In this document: one piece after another, positions 25,704-35,008 of the stretch
Position numbering within the stretch: the stretch's first letter is position 1
Layout: each line of letters begins with the position of its first letter
Assembly: GCA_910575105.1 (NCBI GenBank)
Contig: CAJTDK010000009.1
Span: forward strand, 107,756 to 171,755
Source: Lachnospiraceae bacterium
GTDB taxonomy: Bacteria; Bacillota; Clostridia; Lachnospirales; Lachnospiraceae
Reading direction: 5' to 3'
Length of the DNA stretch: 64,000 nucleotides
Position numbers and translations under genes: made by a program
The notes under the pieces: model-generated
Told to the model about the DNA's origin: nothing
Databases searched by the model: none
Seen by the model: only the letters and a program-made list of their open reading frames with translations

Positions 25704-26744
25704 ATGGCTAAAACAGTCAGGCTGGCTGATATCGGGGAGAGGCTGGGCGTCAGCACGGTGACGGTCTCAAAGGCGCTGTCCGGGCAGAAGGGTGTCAGTG
25801 AAGAGCTTCGTGAGAAGATCATCCGGCTGGCGGATGAGATGGGATATGTGAAAAATACGGCAGAGGAAAGTAAGGCGGCGAAAGAGAGCTATACCATCGG
25901 GGTGATCGTGGCGGAGCGTTACCTGCAGGAGAACCAGTCCTTCTACTGGATGCTGTATCAGGAGATCTCCAAAAAGGCGATCGGGCAAAGCTGTTTTCCC
26001 ATGCTTGAAGTGATATCCCCCGAGTCGGAGGATCGAGGGGAGTTCCCTAAGGTGGTGACGGAGGGCAAGGTAGACGGACTGATCATCCTGGGCGCTTTTA
26101 AGGCCGGGTATGCGAACCGCCTGATCGCGGGAAAAAAGCTGCCGATGCTGAATCTGGATACGACCAATGGGTGGGAGTCGTGCGACTGTGTAGTTTCCAA
26201 CAACCTGATGGGCGGCTATCGGATGACCAGTTATCTGTTTGAGCTTGGACATAGAAAGATCGGTTTTGTAGGAACAAGGCTTTCCACCAGCAGTATTGAC
26301 GACCGGTATTTCGGCTATCTGAAATCACTGATGGAGCATGGCGTGGCGTGGAAGGAGGACTGGGTGGTGGACGATCGCAGCCTTGAGGACGGGAAGATCG
26401 ACAGGTATGCAGGGTTCGTTCTTCCCAAAGACATGCCGACAGCTTTTTTCTGTAACTGCGATCTGTCGGCAAGCCTTTTGATCGCGAAGCTTGAGGAAGC
26501 CGGCTATCGCGTTCCGCAGGATGTATCGGTAGTGGGATTTGATAACTATGTGTCGGGGCAGTTTGCCGGCGTCGGGATCACGACCTATGAGATCGACACG
26601 GGGGATATGGCGGATCGCGCGGTGCACATTATCCTGCAGAAGTGTCGGAACGCTGCCTATACGTCGGGAGTATTCATGCTTGCGGGAAGGTTTATCGAGA
26701 GGGAGAGCGCAAGGCGGGTTGGTGCGCCAGTGCCTTTTGTCTGA
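25704..26744 (+). CDS. LacI-family transcriptional regulator
   Basis: The 346-residue protein has the N-terminal helix-turn-helix (VRLADIGERLGVSTVTVSKALSG is seen as RLADIGERLGVSTVTVSKAL, residues about 5-24), the hinge and a periplasmic-binding-type sensor domain with GHRKIGFVG and the usual DVSVVGFDNY signature. It probably responds to a sugar from the adjacent catabolic locus. Its 3' end overlaps the 3' end of the convergent AraC-family gene by 53 bases. TAAGGAGG precedes the start. Confidence 0.93.
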   Translation: MAKTVRLADIGERLGVSTVTVSKALSGQKGVSEELREKIIRLADEMGYVKNTAEESKAAKESYTIGVIVAERYLQENQSFYWMLYQEISKKAIGQSCFPMLEVISPESEDRGEFPKVVTEGKVDGLIILGAFKAGYANRLIAGKKLPMLNLDTTNGWESCDCVVSNNLMGGYRMTSYLFELGHRKIGFVGTRLSTSSIDDRYFGYLKSLMEHGVAWKEDWVVDDRSLEDGKIDRYAGFVLPKDMPTAFFCNCDLSASLLIAKLEEAGYRVPQDVSVVGFDNYVSGQFAGVGITTYEIDTGDMADRAVHIILQKCRNAAYTSGVFMLAGRFIERESARRVGAPVPFV

Positions 26745-27636
26745 ACGCCCCGGGAGTAAGTCCGGTATCCTTTTTAAAAAGATTAATAAAGTGATTGACA
26801 TTGTCGTAACCGACTTTGCTGCTTATTTCATGGATGGAAAGATCCGTGGTAAGCAGTATTTTTTTGGCTGTATCAAGGCGCCTGCGGATCAGGTACTTGA
26901 CGGGCGGCATCCCGTAGGCGGCGGAAAATTCCCGGCAGAGGCGGTATCTGCTCACATGGAAGAGCTCTTCGCATTTTTCCAGGGAAAAGGCGCTGGCATA
27001 CTGGTTTTCGAGCAGGTCATGAAGCTCGGCAAGATAGCCGGGGATATTTTTGTTGCCGGCGGAGCTTTCTGTATTCCCGGCAAGAAAGACGGCGCTTAAG
27101 ATCTCGGAAAGGTTCCTGTGCATGAGGAGGATGCCGGAGACATCTGCAGATGCAGGAACGGACAGCAGGGAGTGGAAGCAGTTCCGGACAAAAGAATACT
27201 CAGGCACGCGGAATACCTCTCCAAAGCCCGGCAAGAGAGAGCGGTACAGCTTAAGGTCACTGCCGTCGACAAAAAAGAGCTTGAAGTTCCAGGGCAGGAT
27301 GAAGGAGTGGAGCGAAAACGTATGGCCACAGTCAATAAATGCCAGGGTATCCTCTGTGACGGACAGAGCGCCGCCGGAATGGGTGATCCTGCCGCCGCCC
27401 TTTTCGGTGTAAAGGATAAGGCCGTAGTTTAAGGGGCGGAAGGAAAAGGATATGGGGAAATCGGTGTGAATGTTCCCGCCGCCGAGAAGATGCAGAAATT
27501 CCATGTAGATACCGTCAGCTTCAGAATCCTTAAAGGGGTAATCGTAGATATTCGGGATCAGAAAGTCTGCGGTCAGTTCCAGATTGACCAGGCGGTTTGA
27601 TCTTACCGAGGCGTAGTATGATTTTTGAAAATCCAT
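26692..27636 (-). CDS. AraC-family transcriptional regulator
   Basis: The 314-residue protein has an N-terminal cupin-like sensor region (about 1-170, with GLILYTEKGGGRIT and LSVTEDTLAFIDCG) and a C-terminal double helix-turn-helix (about 210-305, with FHVSRYRLCREFSAAYG and ISSKVGYDNVNHFINLFKKDTG). The start at 27636 has AAAGGA eight bases upstream. It is divergent from the ABC importer genes, with an AT-rich 311-base gap, and probably activates them in response to a manno-oligosaccharide. Its end overlaps the convergent LacI-family gene. Confidence 0.92.
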   Translation of the reverse strand: MDFQKSYYASVRSNRLVNLELTADFLIPNIYDYPFKDSEADGIYMEFLHLLGGGNIHTDFPISFSFRPLNYGLILYTEKGGGRITHSGGALSVTEDTLAFIDCGHTFSLHSFILPWNFKLFFVDGSDLKLYRSLLPGFGEVFRVPEYSFVRNCFHSLLSVPASADVSGILLMHRNLSEILSAVFLAGNTESSAGNKNIPGYLAELHDLLENQYASAFSLEKCEELFHVSRYRLCREFSAAYGMPPVKYLIRRRLDTAKKILLTTDLSIHEISSKVGYDNVNHFINLFKKDTGLTPGAFRQKALAHQPALRSPSR

Positions 27637-27700
27637 TGACAAAATCCTTTCATAAAAAGACGGGTTAAAGGGTATCCAAGTAATCATGTACGCTTAACAG

Positions 27701-27718
27701 AAGCTAATTAATTAGCTT
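27701..27718. promoter_or_regulatory. 18-bp perfect palindrome, candidate operator
   Basis: AAGCTAATTAATTAGCTT is identical to its reverse complement. It lies between the divergent AraC-family gene and the ABC importer genes, 65 bases upstream of the former's start. It is a plausible site for the neighbouring LacI- or AraC-family regulator. The rest of 27637-27885 is very AT-rich with several TATAAT-like sequences. Confidence 0.5.
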
Positions 27719-27885
27719 AATACTTGATTAAATAGATATTAACATATATATTAAACAATATCATATTGGCATAATAGATAAAAATAATTAATAAAAATCA
27801 GCAATATTTAACAAAAATATAAGAAATAGCAAGAAAGTATAATAATTAACAAGACAAATTGATGATTAAATGATATAATCAAGTA

Positions 27886-27933
27886 TAATTAAATTTAAGT
27901 AATATGTATCGCATAAATACTTAAATTTAATTA
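27886..27933 (+). promoter_or_regulatory. 16-bp perfect inverted repeat abutting the ribosome site of the binding-protein gene
   Basis: TAATTAAATTTAAGTA (27886-27901) pairs perfectly with TACTTAAATTTAATTA (27918-27933) around a 16-base loop. The right arm touches the AAGGAGG (27933-27939) of the gene starting at 27948. As DNA it could be an operator; as RNA it would be a 5' hairpin next to the ribosome site. Confidence 0.6.
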
Positions 27934-27947
27934 AGGAGGACAAACTT

Positions 27948-29344
27948 ATGAAATGGCAAAAAGCAATGGCGGCTGCACTGGCAGCAACGATGGCTTTGTC
28001 TCTGGCAGCATGCGGAGGCTCGGACAAAAAAGGAGGTTCCGGAGACGTGACAGAAGTCAAGTATGCGGATATCAAACTGGGGGAGGACTATACAGATCTT
28101 AAGGCCGACCTCAAGATGATGACGAACCGTACGGATATGCTGGATGAAGAGTACACCGGGAAGACATGGGCGCAGTATCTGGAGGAGTTCAACAAAGAGT
28201 ATCCGGATATCAAGGTCGAAATCGAGGGTATCACTGATTACAGCGAGGATTCCCTTCTGCGCCTTCAGGGCGGCGACTGGGGGGACATCATGATGATCCC
28301 TGAGGTCGATAAGTCAGATCTGTCTACATATTTTCTGTCATACGGCGATGTGGAGTCTGTGGCGGAGCAGGTGAAGTACCCCAACAGATGGCTGTATGAC
28401 GGAGAAGTGTACGGGATACCGATCACGGCTGTAGGGCGCGGCATTGTATATAATAAGAAGGTGTTTGAGGCGGCCGGCGTGACGGACGTGACAAAGACGC
28501 CGAAGACTCCGGAGGAATTTATCAATGCCCTGAAGGCCATCAAGGACAAGACGGAGGCTCCGCTCTACACCAATTATGCGGCGGGCTGGACGATGGGCGC
28601 GTGGGACGATTATATCGCCATCACTGCTACCGGGGATGCGGCTTTTAAAAACCAGAAGCTGGCGCACGCGAAGGAGCCTTTTGCAGATCCGGGAGACGGG
28701 ACAGGCGCATACAACGTATATAAGATGCTCTATGACGCGGTAGAGCAGAGGGGCTTACGGAGGAAGACTTCTCCACCACTGACTGGGAAGGCTCAAAAAA
28801 CATGATCAATGAAGGAAAGGTAGGCTGCATGGTGCTGGGCGCATGGTCCTACCCACAGATGAAGACGGCAGGAGCCAACGGCGACGATATCGGCTATATG
28901 CCGTTCCCGATGACCATCGGCGGAAAGCAGTATTCACCGGCTGACGAGGATTACTGTTTCGGAATTAATGTATCAAGCCCGGCAGACAACCAGACAGCAG
29001 CTCTTGTATTTGTAAAATGGATGACGGAAAAATCCGGCTATTCCTTTAATGAGGGCGGACTTCCGCTGGCGGTAGGTGATGAGAACTACCCGGAGGTCTA
29101 TGACGAGTTCGTAGCCAACAATGTTGAGTTTATCGCCAATGAACCGGCAGCAGAGGGCGAGGAGGATCTGTTAAATGAACTGAATGCGGATTCCGAGCTT
29201 ATGATCACGGCAAACGGCAATGACAAGATTCAGGAAATCATTGAGCATGCGTCGAACAAAGATAAATCTTTCGATGATATTATGAAGGAATGGAATCAGA
29301 AATGGTCCGATGCACAGGAGATGGACGGTGTTGAGGTGAAATAG
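27948..29344 (+). pseudogene. ABC-transporter sugar-binding lipoprotein gene, broken by a frameshift
   Basis: A lipoprotein signal (lipobox LAAC then GGSDKKGG) and a solute-binding fold are read from 27948, and the C-terminal part is read in another frame to the TAG at 29342-29344. The frame changes at about 28745-28752: upstream reads LYDAVEQ and downstream GLTEEDFSTTDWEGSKNM, so two bases (AG) seem added or one lost. Both halves fit one family-1 oligosaccharide-binding protein of about 465 residues. The permease genes after it are intact. Either the strain has lost this protein or the base is a sequencing error. It would bind manno-oligosaccharides for the ABC importer; the substrate is inferred from context. 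Confidence 0.85.
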
Positions 29345-29349
29345 CACCT

Positions 29350-29389
29350 CACACTCTCCAAAGGATTCTAAAAGATGGAGGAAAGTGTG
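29350..29389 (+). promoter_or_regulatory. Intercistronic hairpin covering the permease ribosome site
   Basis: CACACTCTCCA (29350-29360) can pair with TGGAGGAAAGTGTG (29376-29389), which contains the GGAGG of the downstream permease. Such hairpins after a binding-protein gene often keep the permease at a lower level and stabilise the upstream mRNA. Confidence 0.5.
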
Positions 29390-29390
29390 T

Positions 29391-30404
29391 ATGGGAACAA
29401 ATACAGCAGCTGTGGCCGGCAAAAAGACGTTCGGCCAGTGGCTTAAAAGCAGGAAAGGGCAGCAGACAGTTATCATTATCGCATTTATCATTATTCCGCT
29501 GCTTTTGTTATTTACCTTTACCTACCTGCCCTTTGCAGAGATGGTAAAATTCAGCTTTTATAAAATGAAATATGTGGGCGCAAGAAAATTCGTGGGACTG
29601 GACAATTACCGGGCGCTGTTTGCCAGAAAGGATATTGTGTCATCCTTAAAGCTCTGCCTGTACTACATGGTGGGAGCGCTGATCCAGATCGCGCTGGCGC
29701 TTTATCTGGCAACGATACTCAGTATGAAGGTAAAGGCAAGCGGGCTTTTTAAGGGCCTGATCTTCTTCCCTTACCTGATCAACGGTATCGCCATCGGCTT
29801 TATCTTTAAGTTTTTCTATACAAGAGGGTTTGTGTTCGATACGGTCCTGCAGTGGTGTGGGTTCCAGCTTGACAGCCTCCCCTACTGGCTGAAAGACCAG
29901 TCCATCAACAACTGGTCTTTGGTAGGCTCGTCGGTGTGGAGGTACTGTGGCCAGCAGATGGTTCTCTTTATCGGGGCGATCATGTCGGTGGACGACACGC
30001 TCTATGAGGCGGCGGATCTTGACGGGGCTAACAAGTTCCAGCAGTTTAAGTACATCATCCTGCCCAGCATCAAGACCATCGTCACCCTGAATATTATCCT
30101 GTCGATCACCGGCTCCCTCAGCGCGTTCGAGGCTCCATTCGTCATCACGGACGGCGCCAACGGTACAGGAACCTTCTTCGTTGTAATGAACACCATCGCG
30201 CACACGAACCAGAAGGTAGGGCTTGCGTCGGCGATGGCAGTATTCCTGCTGTGCATCATCTTTATCTGTACCATACTCCAGAAGCTGTTCTTTAAGTTCG
30301 CATTCCGGAATATGCATGCGGACGACGAGAGCAGGTCGGCAAAGAAGAAACGTGTGAAGGCAGCGGCGGCACAGCCTGCGGCTGCAGTGAAGGGAGGCAG
30401 GTAA
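29391..30404 (+). CDS. Sugar ABC transporter permease (MalF/MsmF type)
   Basis: The 337-residue membrane protein has six main segments and the ABC inner-membrane motif EAADLDGANKFQQFKYIILP for contact with the ATPase. The N-terminus is charged and the C-terminus basic and alanine-rich. The ATG at 29391 has GGAGG nine bases upstream. It forms the importer with the binding protein and the next permease. No ATPase gene is present in the cluster, so a shared MsmK/UgpC-type ATPase encoded elsewhere must power it. Confidence 0.92.
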   Translation: MGTNTAAVAGKKTFGQWLKSRKGQQTVIIIAFIIIPLLLLFTFTYLPFAEMVKFSFYKMKYVGARKFVGLDNYRALFARKDIVSSLKLCLYYMVGALIQIALALYLATILSMKVKASGLFKGLIFFPYLINGIAIGFIFKFFYTRGFVFDTVLQWCGFQLDSLPYWLKDQSINNWSLVGSSVWRYCGQQMVLFIGAIMSVDDTLYEAADLDGANKFQQFKYIILPSIKTIVTLNIILSITGSLSAFEAPFVITDGANGTGTFFVVMNTIAHTNQKVGLASAMAVFLLCIIFICTILQKLFFKFAFRNMHADDESRSAKKKRVKAAAAQPAAAVKGGR

Positions 30405-30405
30405 T

Positions 30406-31281
30406 ATGGCGGCACAGGCAAATGCAGTAAAAGTGAAGAAACATTACAGCGCGAAATTTATCATCTGGACGGTCTGCAAGTATCTGTCCCTGATCTTCGT
30501 GTCCTTCTGCGCGGTGATCCCCCTTGTTTCCTGTGTGATCACCGCCTTTAAGACAGATGCGGAGTACAAATCCACGAACGTGATGACGATGCCTCAGAGC
30601 TGGTTTAATCTCGGGAATTTTTTGAAAGCCTTCCAGAAGGCGGATATGGGGCTTGCGTTTATGAACTCGGCGATCATCCTCGCGGTGGTGCTGATCGGTT
30701 CCATCATCATCGGTACGCAGCTTGCGTATGTACTGGACAGATTCAAGTTCCCGGGGAACGGGCTGATCAGGAATCTGTTTACCTTCGCGGCGCTCCTTCC
30801 GGCGATTGCCATGCAGGTAGCCGTATATGAGATCATGGTGAACTTAAACTTTGTCAATACACTGTATGGCTATATCATTATGATGATGGGGACGGATGTT
30901 ATCTCGATCTACATCTTTATCCAGTATTTTGAAAATCTTCCGGTTTCGCTGGATGAATCCGCCATTATCGACGGGGCGTCTTACTTTACGATCTACAGCA
31001 AGATCCTGCTCCCGCTTCTGAAGCCGGCGATCGTAACAGCTATTATCCTTAAAGGAGCCAACACCTACAACGAGTATTATTGCGCGCAGCTCTATCTTCA
31101 GGATAAGGCAAGGCTCAGGACGGTAGCCACGTCGCTGTATACATTTACCGGGCCTCTCGGAAACCAGTATAATATGATCTGCGCGGGCGTTATCATCTCG
31201 CTTTTGCCGGCGCTCATCCTGTTTGTCGTGTGCCAGAAGCAGATCTACAGCGGTATCGCGGCAGGCGCGGTGAAAGGTTAG
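30406..31281 (+). CDS. Sugar ABC transporter permease (MalG/MsmG type)
   Basis: The 291-residue protein has six membrane segments and the motif DESAIIDGASYFTIYSKILL of carbohydrate permeases of the MalG class. It starts one base after the stop of the first permease gene. It is part of the predicted manno-oligosaccharide importer. Confidence 0.92.
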   Translation: MAAQANAVKVKKHYSAKFIIWTVCKYLSLIFVSFCAVIPLVSCVITAFKTDAEYKSTNVMTMPQSWFNLGNFLKAFQKADMGLAFMNSAIILAVVLIGSIIIGTQLAYVLDRFKFPGNGLIRNLFTFAALLPAIAMQVAVYEIMVNLNFVNTLYGYIIMMMGTDVISIYIFIQYFENLPVSLDESAIIDGASYFTIYSKILLPLLKPAIVTAIILKGANTYNEYYCAQLYLQDKARLRTVATSLYTFTGPLGNQYNMICAGVIISLLPALILFVVCQKQIYSGIAAGAVKG

Positions 31282-31327
31282 CATTTCAGGAAATCAAGCA
31301 ATGATGGATTAGCATAAATCAGCGTGT

Positions 31328-31366
31328 ACGGCCATGGGTTTCAAGGTACATGGAATGCATGGCCGT
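31328..31366 (+). terminator. Hairpin between the importer and the enzyme genes
   Basis: ACGGCCATG (31328-31336) pairs perfectly with CATGGCCGT (31358-31366). No T-run follows, so it may be a partial terminator or an RNA-stability element. Confidence 0.45.
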
Positions 31367-31426
31367 TAAGCGCAAAAAGACAGCATAAAAGCTGAAAAGA
31401 AGATCCGGAAAGGAGTATAGGTTGAA

Positions 31427-32599
31427 ATGAAAAAAATGAAAGAGGAAATCAGGGAACATTTGCAGCAAAGTATCATTCCTTTCTGGAAGTCCTTAAGGGA
31501 TGATACATACGGCGGGTACTACGGATACATGGGGTATGACCGTGTGGTAGATGAATGTGCGGCCAAGGGATGCATCTTAAACAGCCGTATCCTATGGTTT
31601 TTTGCCAACGCATATCTGACTCTCGGGGACGAAAGCCTGCTTTCGGAGGCAGAGCATGGATTTGCATTTATGAAAAAATACTGCCTGGACAGGGAATACG
31701 GCGGTGTCTTCTGGTCGTTAAACTATGACGGGACGCCGGATGATACGACGAAGCATACATACAACCAGGCATTCTCCATCTACGCGCTGTCATCCTATTA
31801 TGACGCGTCTAAGGATGAAGAAAGCATCCGTATTGCAGAGGAGCTCTACGGGCTTATTGAGGAGAAATGCAGGGATGAGGGCGGATATCTGGAAGCCTTC
31901 GACCGGGAATTTTCTCCGATGGAAAATGATAAATTATCAGAAAACGGCGTGACAGCCGACAGGACCATGAACACGCTTTTGCATGTGTTTGAGGCGTATA
32001 CAGAGTTTTACCGGGTGACCGGAAAAGAAGAGGTGAAAGAACGCCTTAAGTGGATGATGGACATGATCGCAGAGAAGATCTATAATCCAGAGCTTCACAG
32101 ACAGGAAGTGTTCTTTGACGCAGCATACAATCCATTGATCGACCTTCATTCCTACGGCCATGATATCGAGACGGCATGGCTTGTGGACCGGGGGGTAAAG
32201 ATCGTGGGGGATCCGGAGTATGAGGCAAAGATGACGCCGATTACGAAGGATCTGACAAGACAGATCTATGAAACAGCATATAACCGTCATTCTCTTGCCA
32301 ATGAGTGCGAGAGGGGCGTTGTAGATACAGACCGGGTATGGTGGGTGCAGGCGGAGGCCGTTGTGGGTTTTTTAAACGGCTATGAAAAGGACGCCTCCCG
32401 GACAGAATATCTGGAGGCTGCCAGGGAGATCTGGCAGTATATCAAGACCTATCTGGTGGATACAAGGGAAGGTTCAGAATGGTACTGGCTCCTTGATGAG
32501 GATGGCGTACCATATGAAAATAAGCCGATTGTGGAGCCGTGGAAATGCCCGTACCACAACGGAAGAATGTGTATGGAAGTGATAAGGAGGGACATCTGA
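31427..32599 (+). CDS. Cellobiose/mannobiose 2-epimerase (AGE family)
   Basis: The 390-residue (alpha/alpha)6-barrel protein has the catalytic histidine motifs of cellobiose 2-epimerases: [19 protein letters not shown] and [14 protein letters not shown]. In mannan-using bacteria the enzyme turns beta-1,4-mannobiose into mannosyl-glucose, the substrate of the GH130_1 phosphorylase. The GH130_1 gene starts in the TGATG that ends this gene, so the two are translationally coupled. GGAAAGGAG lies upstream of the start. Confidence 0.92.
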   Translation: MKKMKEEIREHLQQSIIPFWKSLRDDTYGGYYGYMGYDRVVDECAAKGCILNSRILWFFANAYLTLGDESLLSEAEHGFAFMKKYCLDREYGGVFWSLNYDGTPDDTTKHTYNQAFSIYALSSYYDASKDEESIRIAEELYGLIEEKCRDEGGYLEAFDREFSPMENDKLSENGVTADRTMNTLLHVFEAYTEFYRVTGKEEVKERLKWMMDMIAEKIYNPELHRQEVFFDAAYNPLIDLHSYGHDIETAWLVDRGVKIVGDPEYEAKMTPITKDLTRQIYETAYNRHSLANECERGVVDTDRVWWVQAEAVVGFLNGYEKDASRTEYLEAAREIWQYIKTYLVDTREGSEWYWLLDEDGVPYENKPIVEPWKCPYHNGRMCMEVIRRDI

Positions 32600-33777
32600 T
32601 GCTGCATGAAAGGTATGATACAGAGTTAAAAAAGCAGGAAGAATTATTAAACAGGAAAAATGAAAAAGCAGACTTTTACAACGGAATCTTTGACCGGTAC
32701 AAATACCCGGTGCTCACCAGGGAGCATATCCCGCTTACGTGGCGCTATGACCTGAATCCAGAGACAAACCCGTACTTCATGGAACGTCTCGGGGTGAATG
32801 CGGTGATGAATGCCGGAGCTGTTGAACTTAACGGGAAATATTACCTCATCGCCCGCATCGAAGGAAATGACCGCAAGTCCTTTTTTGGCGTGGCAGAGAG
32901 CGACGATGGAATCTCGGGCTTTAAGTTCTGGGATTATCCGATTCTTCTGGACGATGTATGCCCGGAAGAGACCAATGTATACGACATGCGCCTGACAAAA
33001 CATGAGGACGGCTATATCTACGGGGTATTCTGCTCTGAGAGCAAGGATACGTCCGTTGATGACCTTTCGGCGGCGGTAGCGGCGGCGGGGATCGTGCGGA
33101 CAAAGGACTTGAAGTACTGGGAGCGTCTTGACAACTTAAAGACGTTAAATTCCCCTCAGCAGCGGAATGTGGTGCTGCATCCGGAGTTTGTTGAAGGAAA
33201 GTATGCATTTTACACAAGGCCCATGGACGACTTTATCGATACAGGATCCGGCGGCGGGATCGGATTCGGGCTGTGCGCGGATATCGAACACGCGGTGATC
33301 GACGAGGAGCGCATCACCAGCAAGCGGAAATATCACACCATCACCGAGGCGAAAAACGGCGCCGGGGCAGTCCCCATAAAGACGGACAGGGGCTGGATCC
33401 ATATCGCCCACGGTGTCAGGAACACGGCGGCAGGCTTAAGGTACGTCATCTACGCCTTTGCTACTGCCCTTGACGACCCGGCCAGAGTGATCGCCGAGCC
33501 CTCCGGTATGCTGATCGGCCCAAGAGACGGAGAGCGGGTCGGAGATGTGTCAAATGTCGTGTTCACCAACGGCGCGATCGTGAAGGATAACGGGGAAGTG
33601 TGTATCTACTATGCGTCCAGCGATACAAGGATGCATGTAGCCGTAACGACCATAGACAAGCTTGTGGATTACGTGTTCAACACGCCTGAGGATCCCGGCA
33701 GATCTGTGGAGTGTGTGGCGCAGAGATGTGAGCTGATACGCAGGAATCTGGAGCTTTTAAAAGCGGGGACGCTCTAA
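32599..33777 (+). CDS. GH130_1 4-O-beta-D-mannosyl-D-glucose phosphorylase
   Basis: The 392-residue five-bladed beta-propeller protein has the GH130 catalytic Asp129 in [13 protein letters not shown] and phosphate-binding basic residues in NAAGLRYV and HGVRNT. Its length and N-terminal [23 protein letters not shown] helix fit subfamily 1 (mannosylglucose phosphorylase, about 390-400 residues) rather than the shorter subfamily 2. It splits Man-Glc with phosphate to Man-1-P and glucose. The start has AAGGAGGG and overlaps the epimerase stop by one base. Confidence 0.92.
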   Translation: MLHERYDTELKKQEELLNRKNEKADFYNGIFDRYKYPVLTREHIPLTWRYDLNPETNPYFMERLGVNAVMNAGAVELNGKYYLIARIEGNDRKSFFGVAESDDGISGFKFWDYPILLDDVCPEETNVYDMRLTKHEDGYIYGVFCSESKDTSVDDLSAAVAAAGIVRTKDLKYWERLDNLKTLNSPQQRNVVLHPEFVEGKYAFYTRPMDDFIDTGSGGGIGFGLCADIEHAVIDEERITSKRKYHTITEAKNGAGAVPIKTDRGWIHIAHGVRNTAAGLRYVIYAFATALDDPARVIAEPSGMLIGPRDGERVGDVSNVVFTNGAIVKDNGEVCIYYASSDTRMHVAVTTIDKLVDYVFNTPEDPGRSVECVAQRCELIRRNLELLKAGTL

Positions 33778-33827
33778 GCGCCGTCATATTCCCGAACAGA
33801 CCCGCTCTCGCTCGAATAAACACGCGG

Positions 33828-33894
33828 CGGTACTAAGCTCGGCGGTGAATGACATCACCGTCTCGCTAAGTGCCGGCAGAGGGGCGTCCCCCTC
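33828..33894. repeat. Inverted-repeat element between the two GH130 genes
   Basis: Arms of 21 bases, 33828-33848 (starting CGGTACTAAGCTCGG) and 33855-33875 (ending CGCTAAGTGCCG), pair with three or four mismatches around the loop ATGACA. A second hairpin GAGGGG/CCCCTC follows at 33879-33894. The stretch CGCTCTCGCTCG just before also differs from the neighbours. It is non-coding and looks like a dispersed structured element; I see only one copy in this window. Confidence 0.6.
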
Positions 33895-33946
33895 AGCCCC
33901 AAAAGCAAAATCATATCAAAAAGCAAAATAACTAGGAGGTTACATC

Positions 33947-34969
33947 ATGAGTAAATATAAGATGATCAGCCCGGCAGTTCCCAACGTGCCGTGGCAGGAC
34001 AGGCCGGATAACCGGAAAGACACCCCGGTGTGGAGATACGCGGAAAATCCGATTATCGGACGCAATCCGGTGGAGGGTGTGGCGAGGATTTTCAACAGCG
34101 CGGTCATACCCTATGAAGGCAGCTTTATCGGGGTGTTCCGGGGAGAACAGATCAACGGGATCCCCTATATCTATCTGGGAAGAAGTAAAGACGGGATTCA
34201 CTGGGATTTTGAGAAGGATAAGATTCCGTTTGTGGACGAGAACGGGAAGAGCTTTATGCCGGTGTACGCTTATGATCCAAGGCTTGTGAAGGTGGAGGAC
34301 ACCTATTATATTATCTGGTGCCAGGACTTTTACGGAGCTGCTATCGGGATGGCAAAGACGACAGATTTTCAGACGTTTACCAGGCTGGAAAACCCGTTTC
34401 TTCCATTTAACCGGAATGCGGTGCTGTTTCCGCGGAAGGTGAACGGGAATTTCCTGATGCTCTCAAGGCCGTCGGACAGCGGGCATACGCCCTTCGGGGA
34501 TATTTTCATCAGTGAGAGCCCGGATCTTGTGTACTGGGGGAAACACCGCCACATCATGGGGAAGAATCCGGAGTGGTGGCAGGCGGTGAAGATCGGCGGC
34601 GGCGCGGCACCCATTGAGACGAGCGAAGGATGGCTTCTTTTCTATCACGGGGTTACCAGTACCTGCAACGGGTATGTGTATTCCATCGGCGGGGCGATCC
34701 TCGATAGTAATGAACCGTCAAGGGTGAAATACCGCTGCGAGGATTTCCTGCTGACGCCGGAGGAATGGTATGAGGAGCGGGGCTTCGTGCCCAACGTCTG
34801 CTTTCCGTGCGCCACGATCCATGACAGCGCAAGCGGAAGGATCGCCATCTATTACGGGGCGGCGGACAGTTATGTAGGGCTTGCGTTTACAAAGCTGGAT
34901 GAGATCGTAGATTATATTAAGGAGCACAGCGTAGTGAGAGAGACGGACACGGAGATCGGGAGACGGTAG
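33947..34969 (+). CDS. GH130_2 beta-1,4-manno-oligosaccharide phosphorylase
   Basis: The 340-residue beta-propeller protein carries the catalytic Asp110 in VYAYDPRLVKVEDTYY and GH130 motifs RIFNSAVIPYEGSF, FGDIFISESPDL and GGGAAPIETSEGW. The length fits subfamily 2. It removes mannose from the non-reducing end of manno-oligosaccharides as Man-1-P. CTAGGAGGT precedes the start. It is separated from GH130_1 by an inverted-repeat element. Confidence 0.92.
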   Translation: MSKYKMISPAVPNVPWQDRPDNRKDTPVWRYAENPIIGRNPVEGVARIFNSAVIPYEGSFIGVFRGEQINGIPYIYLGRSKDGIHWDFEKDKIPFVDENGKSFMPVYAYDPRLVKVEDTYYIIWCQDFYGAAIGMAKTTDFQTFTRLENPFLPFNRNAVLFPRKVNGNFLMLSRPSDSGHTPFGDIFISESPDLVYWGKHRHIMGKNPEWWQAVKIGGGAAPIETSEGWLLFYHGVTSTCNGYVYSIGGAILDSNEPSRVKYRCEDFLLTPEEWYEERGFVPNVCFPCATIHDSASGRIAIYYGAADSYVGLAFTKLDEIVDYIKEHSVVRETDTEIGRR

Positions 34970-35008
34970 CGTGCAGCCGGGGCCGGATGAATGTTTTGGA
35001 GGTATGGG

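Noticed and set aside
34991..35008. An earlier ATG for the GH1-PMI gene
   Set aside because: It lies upstream of the GGAGG that is well placed for the ATG at 35009, and GH1 similarity begins at MFRDDFMWGAASSAYQ.
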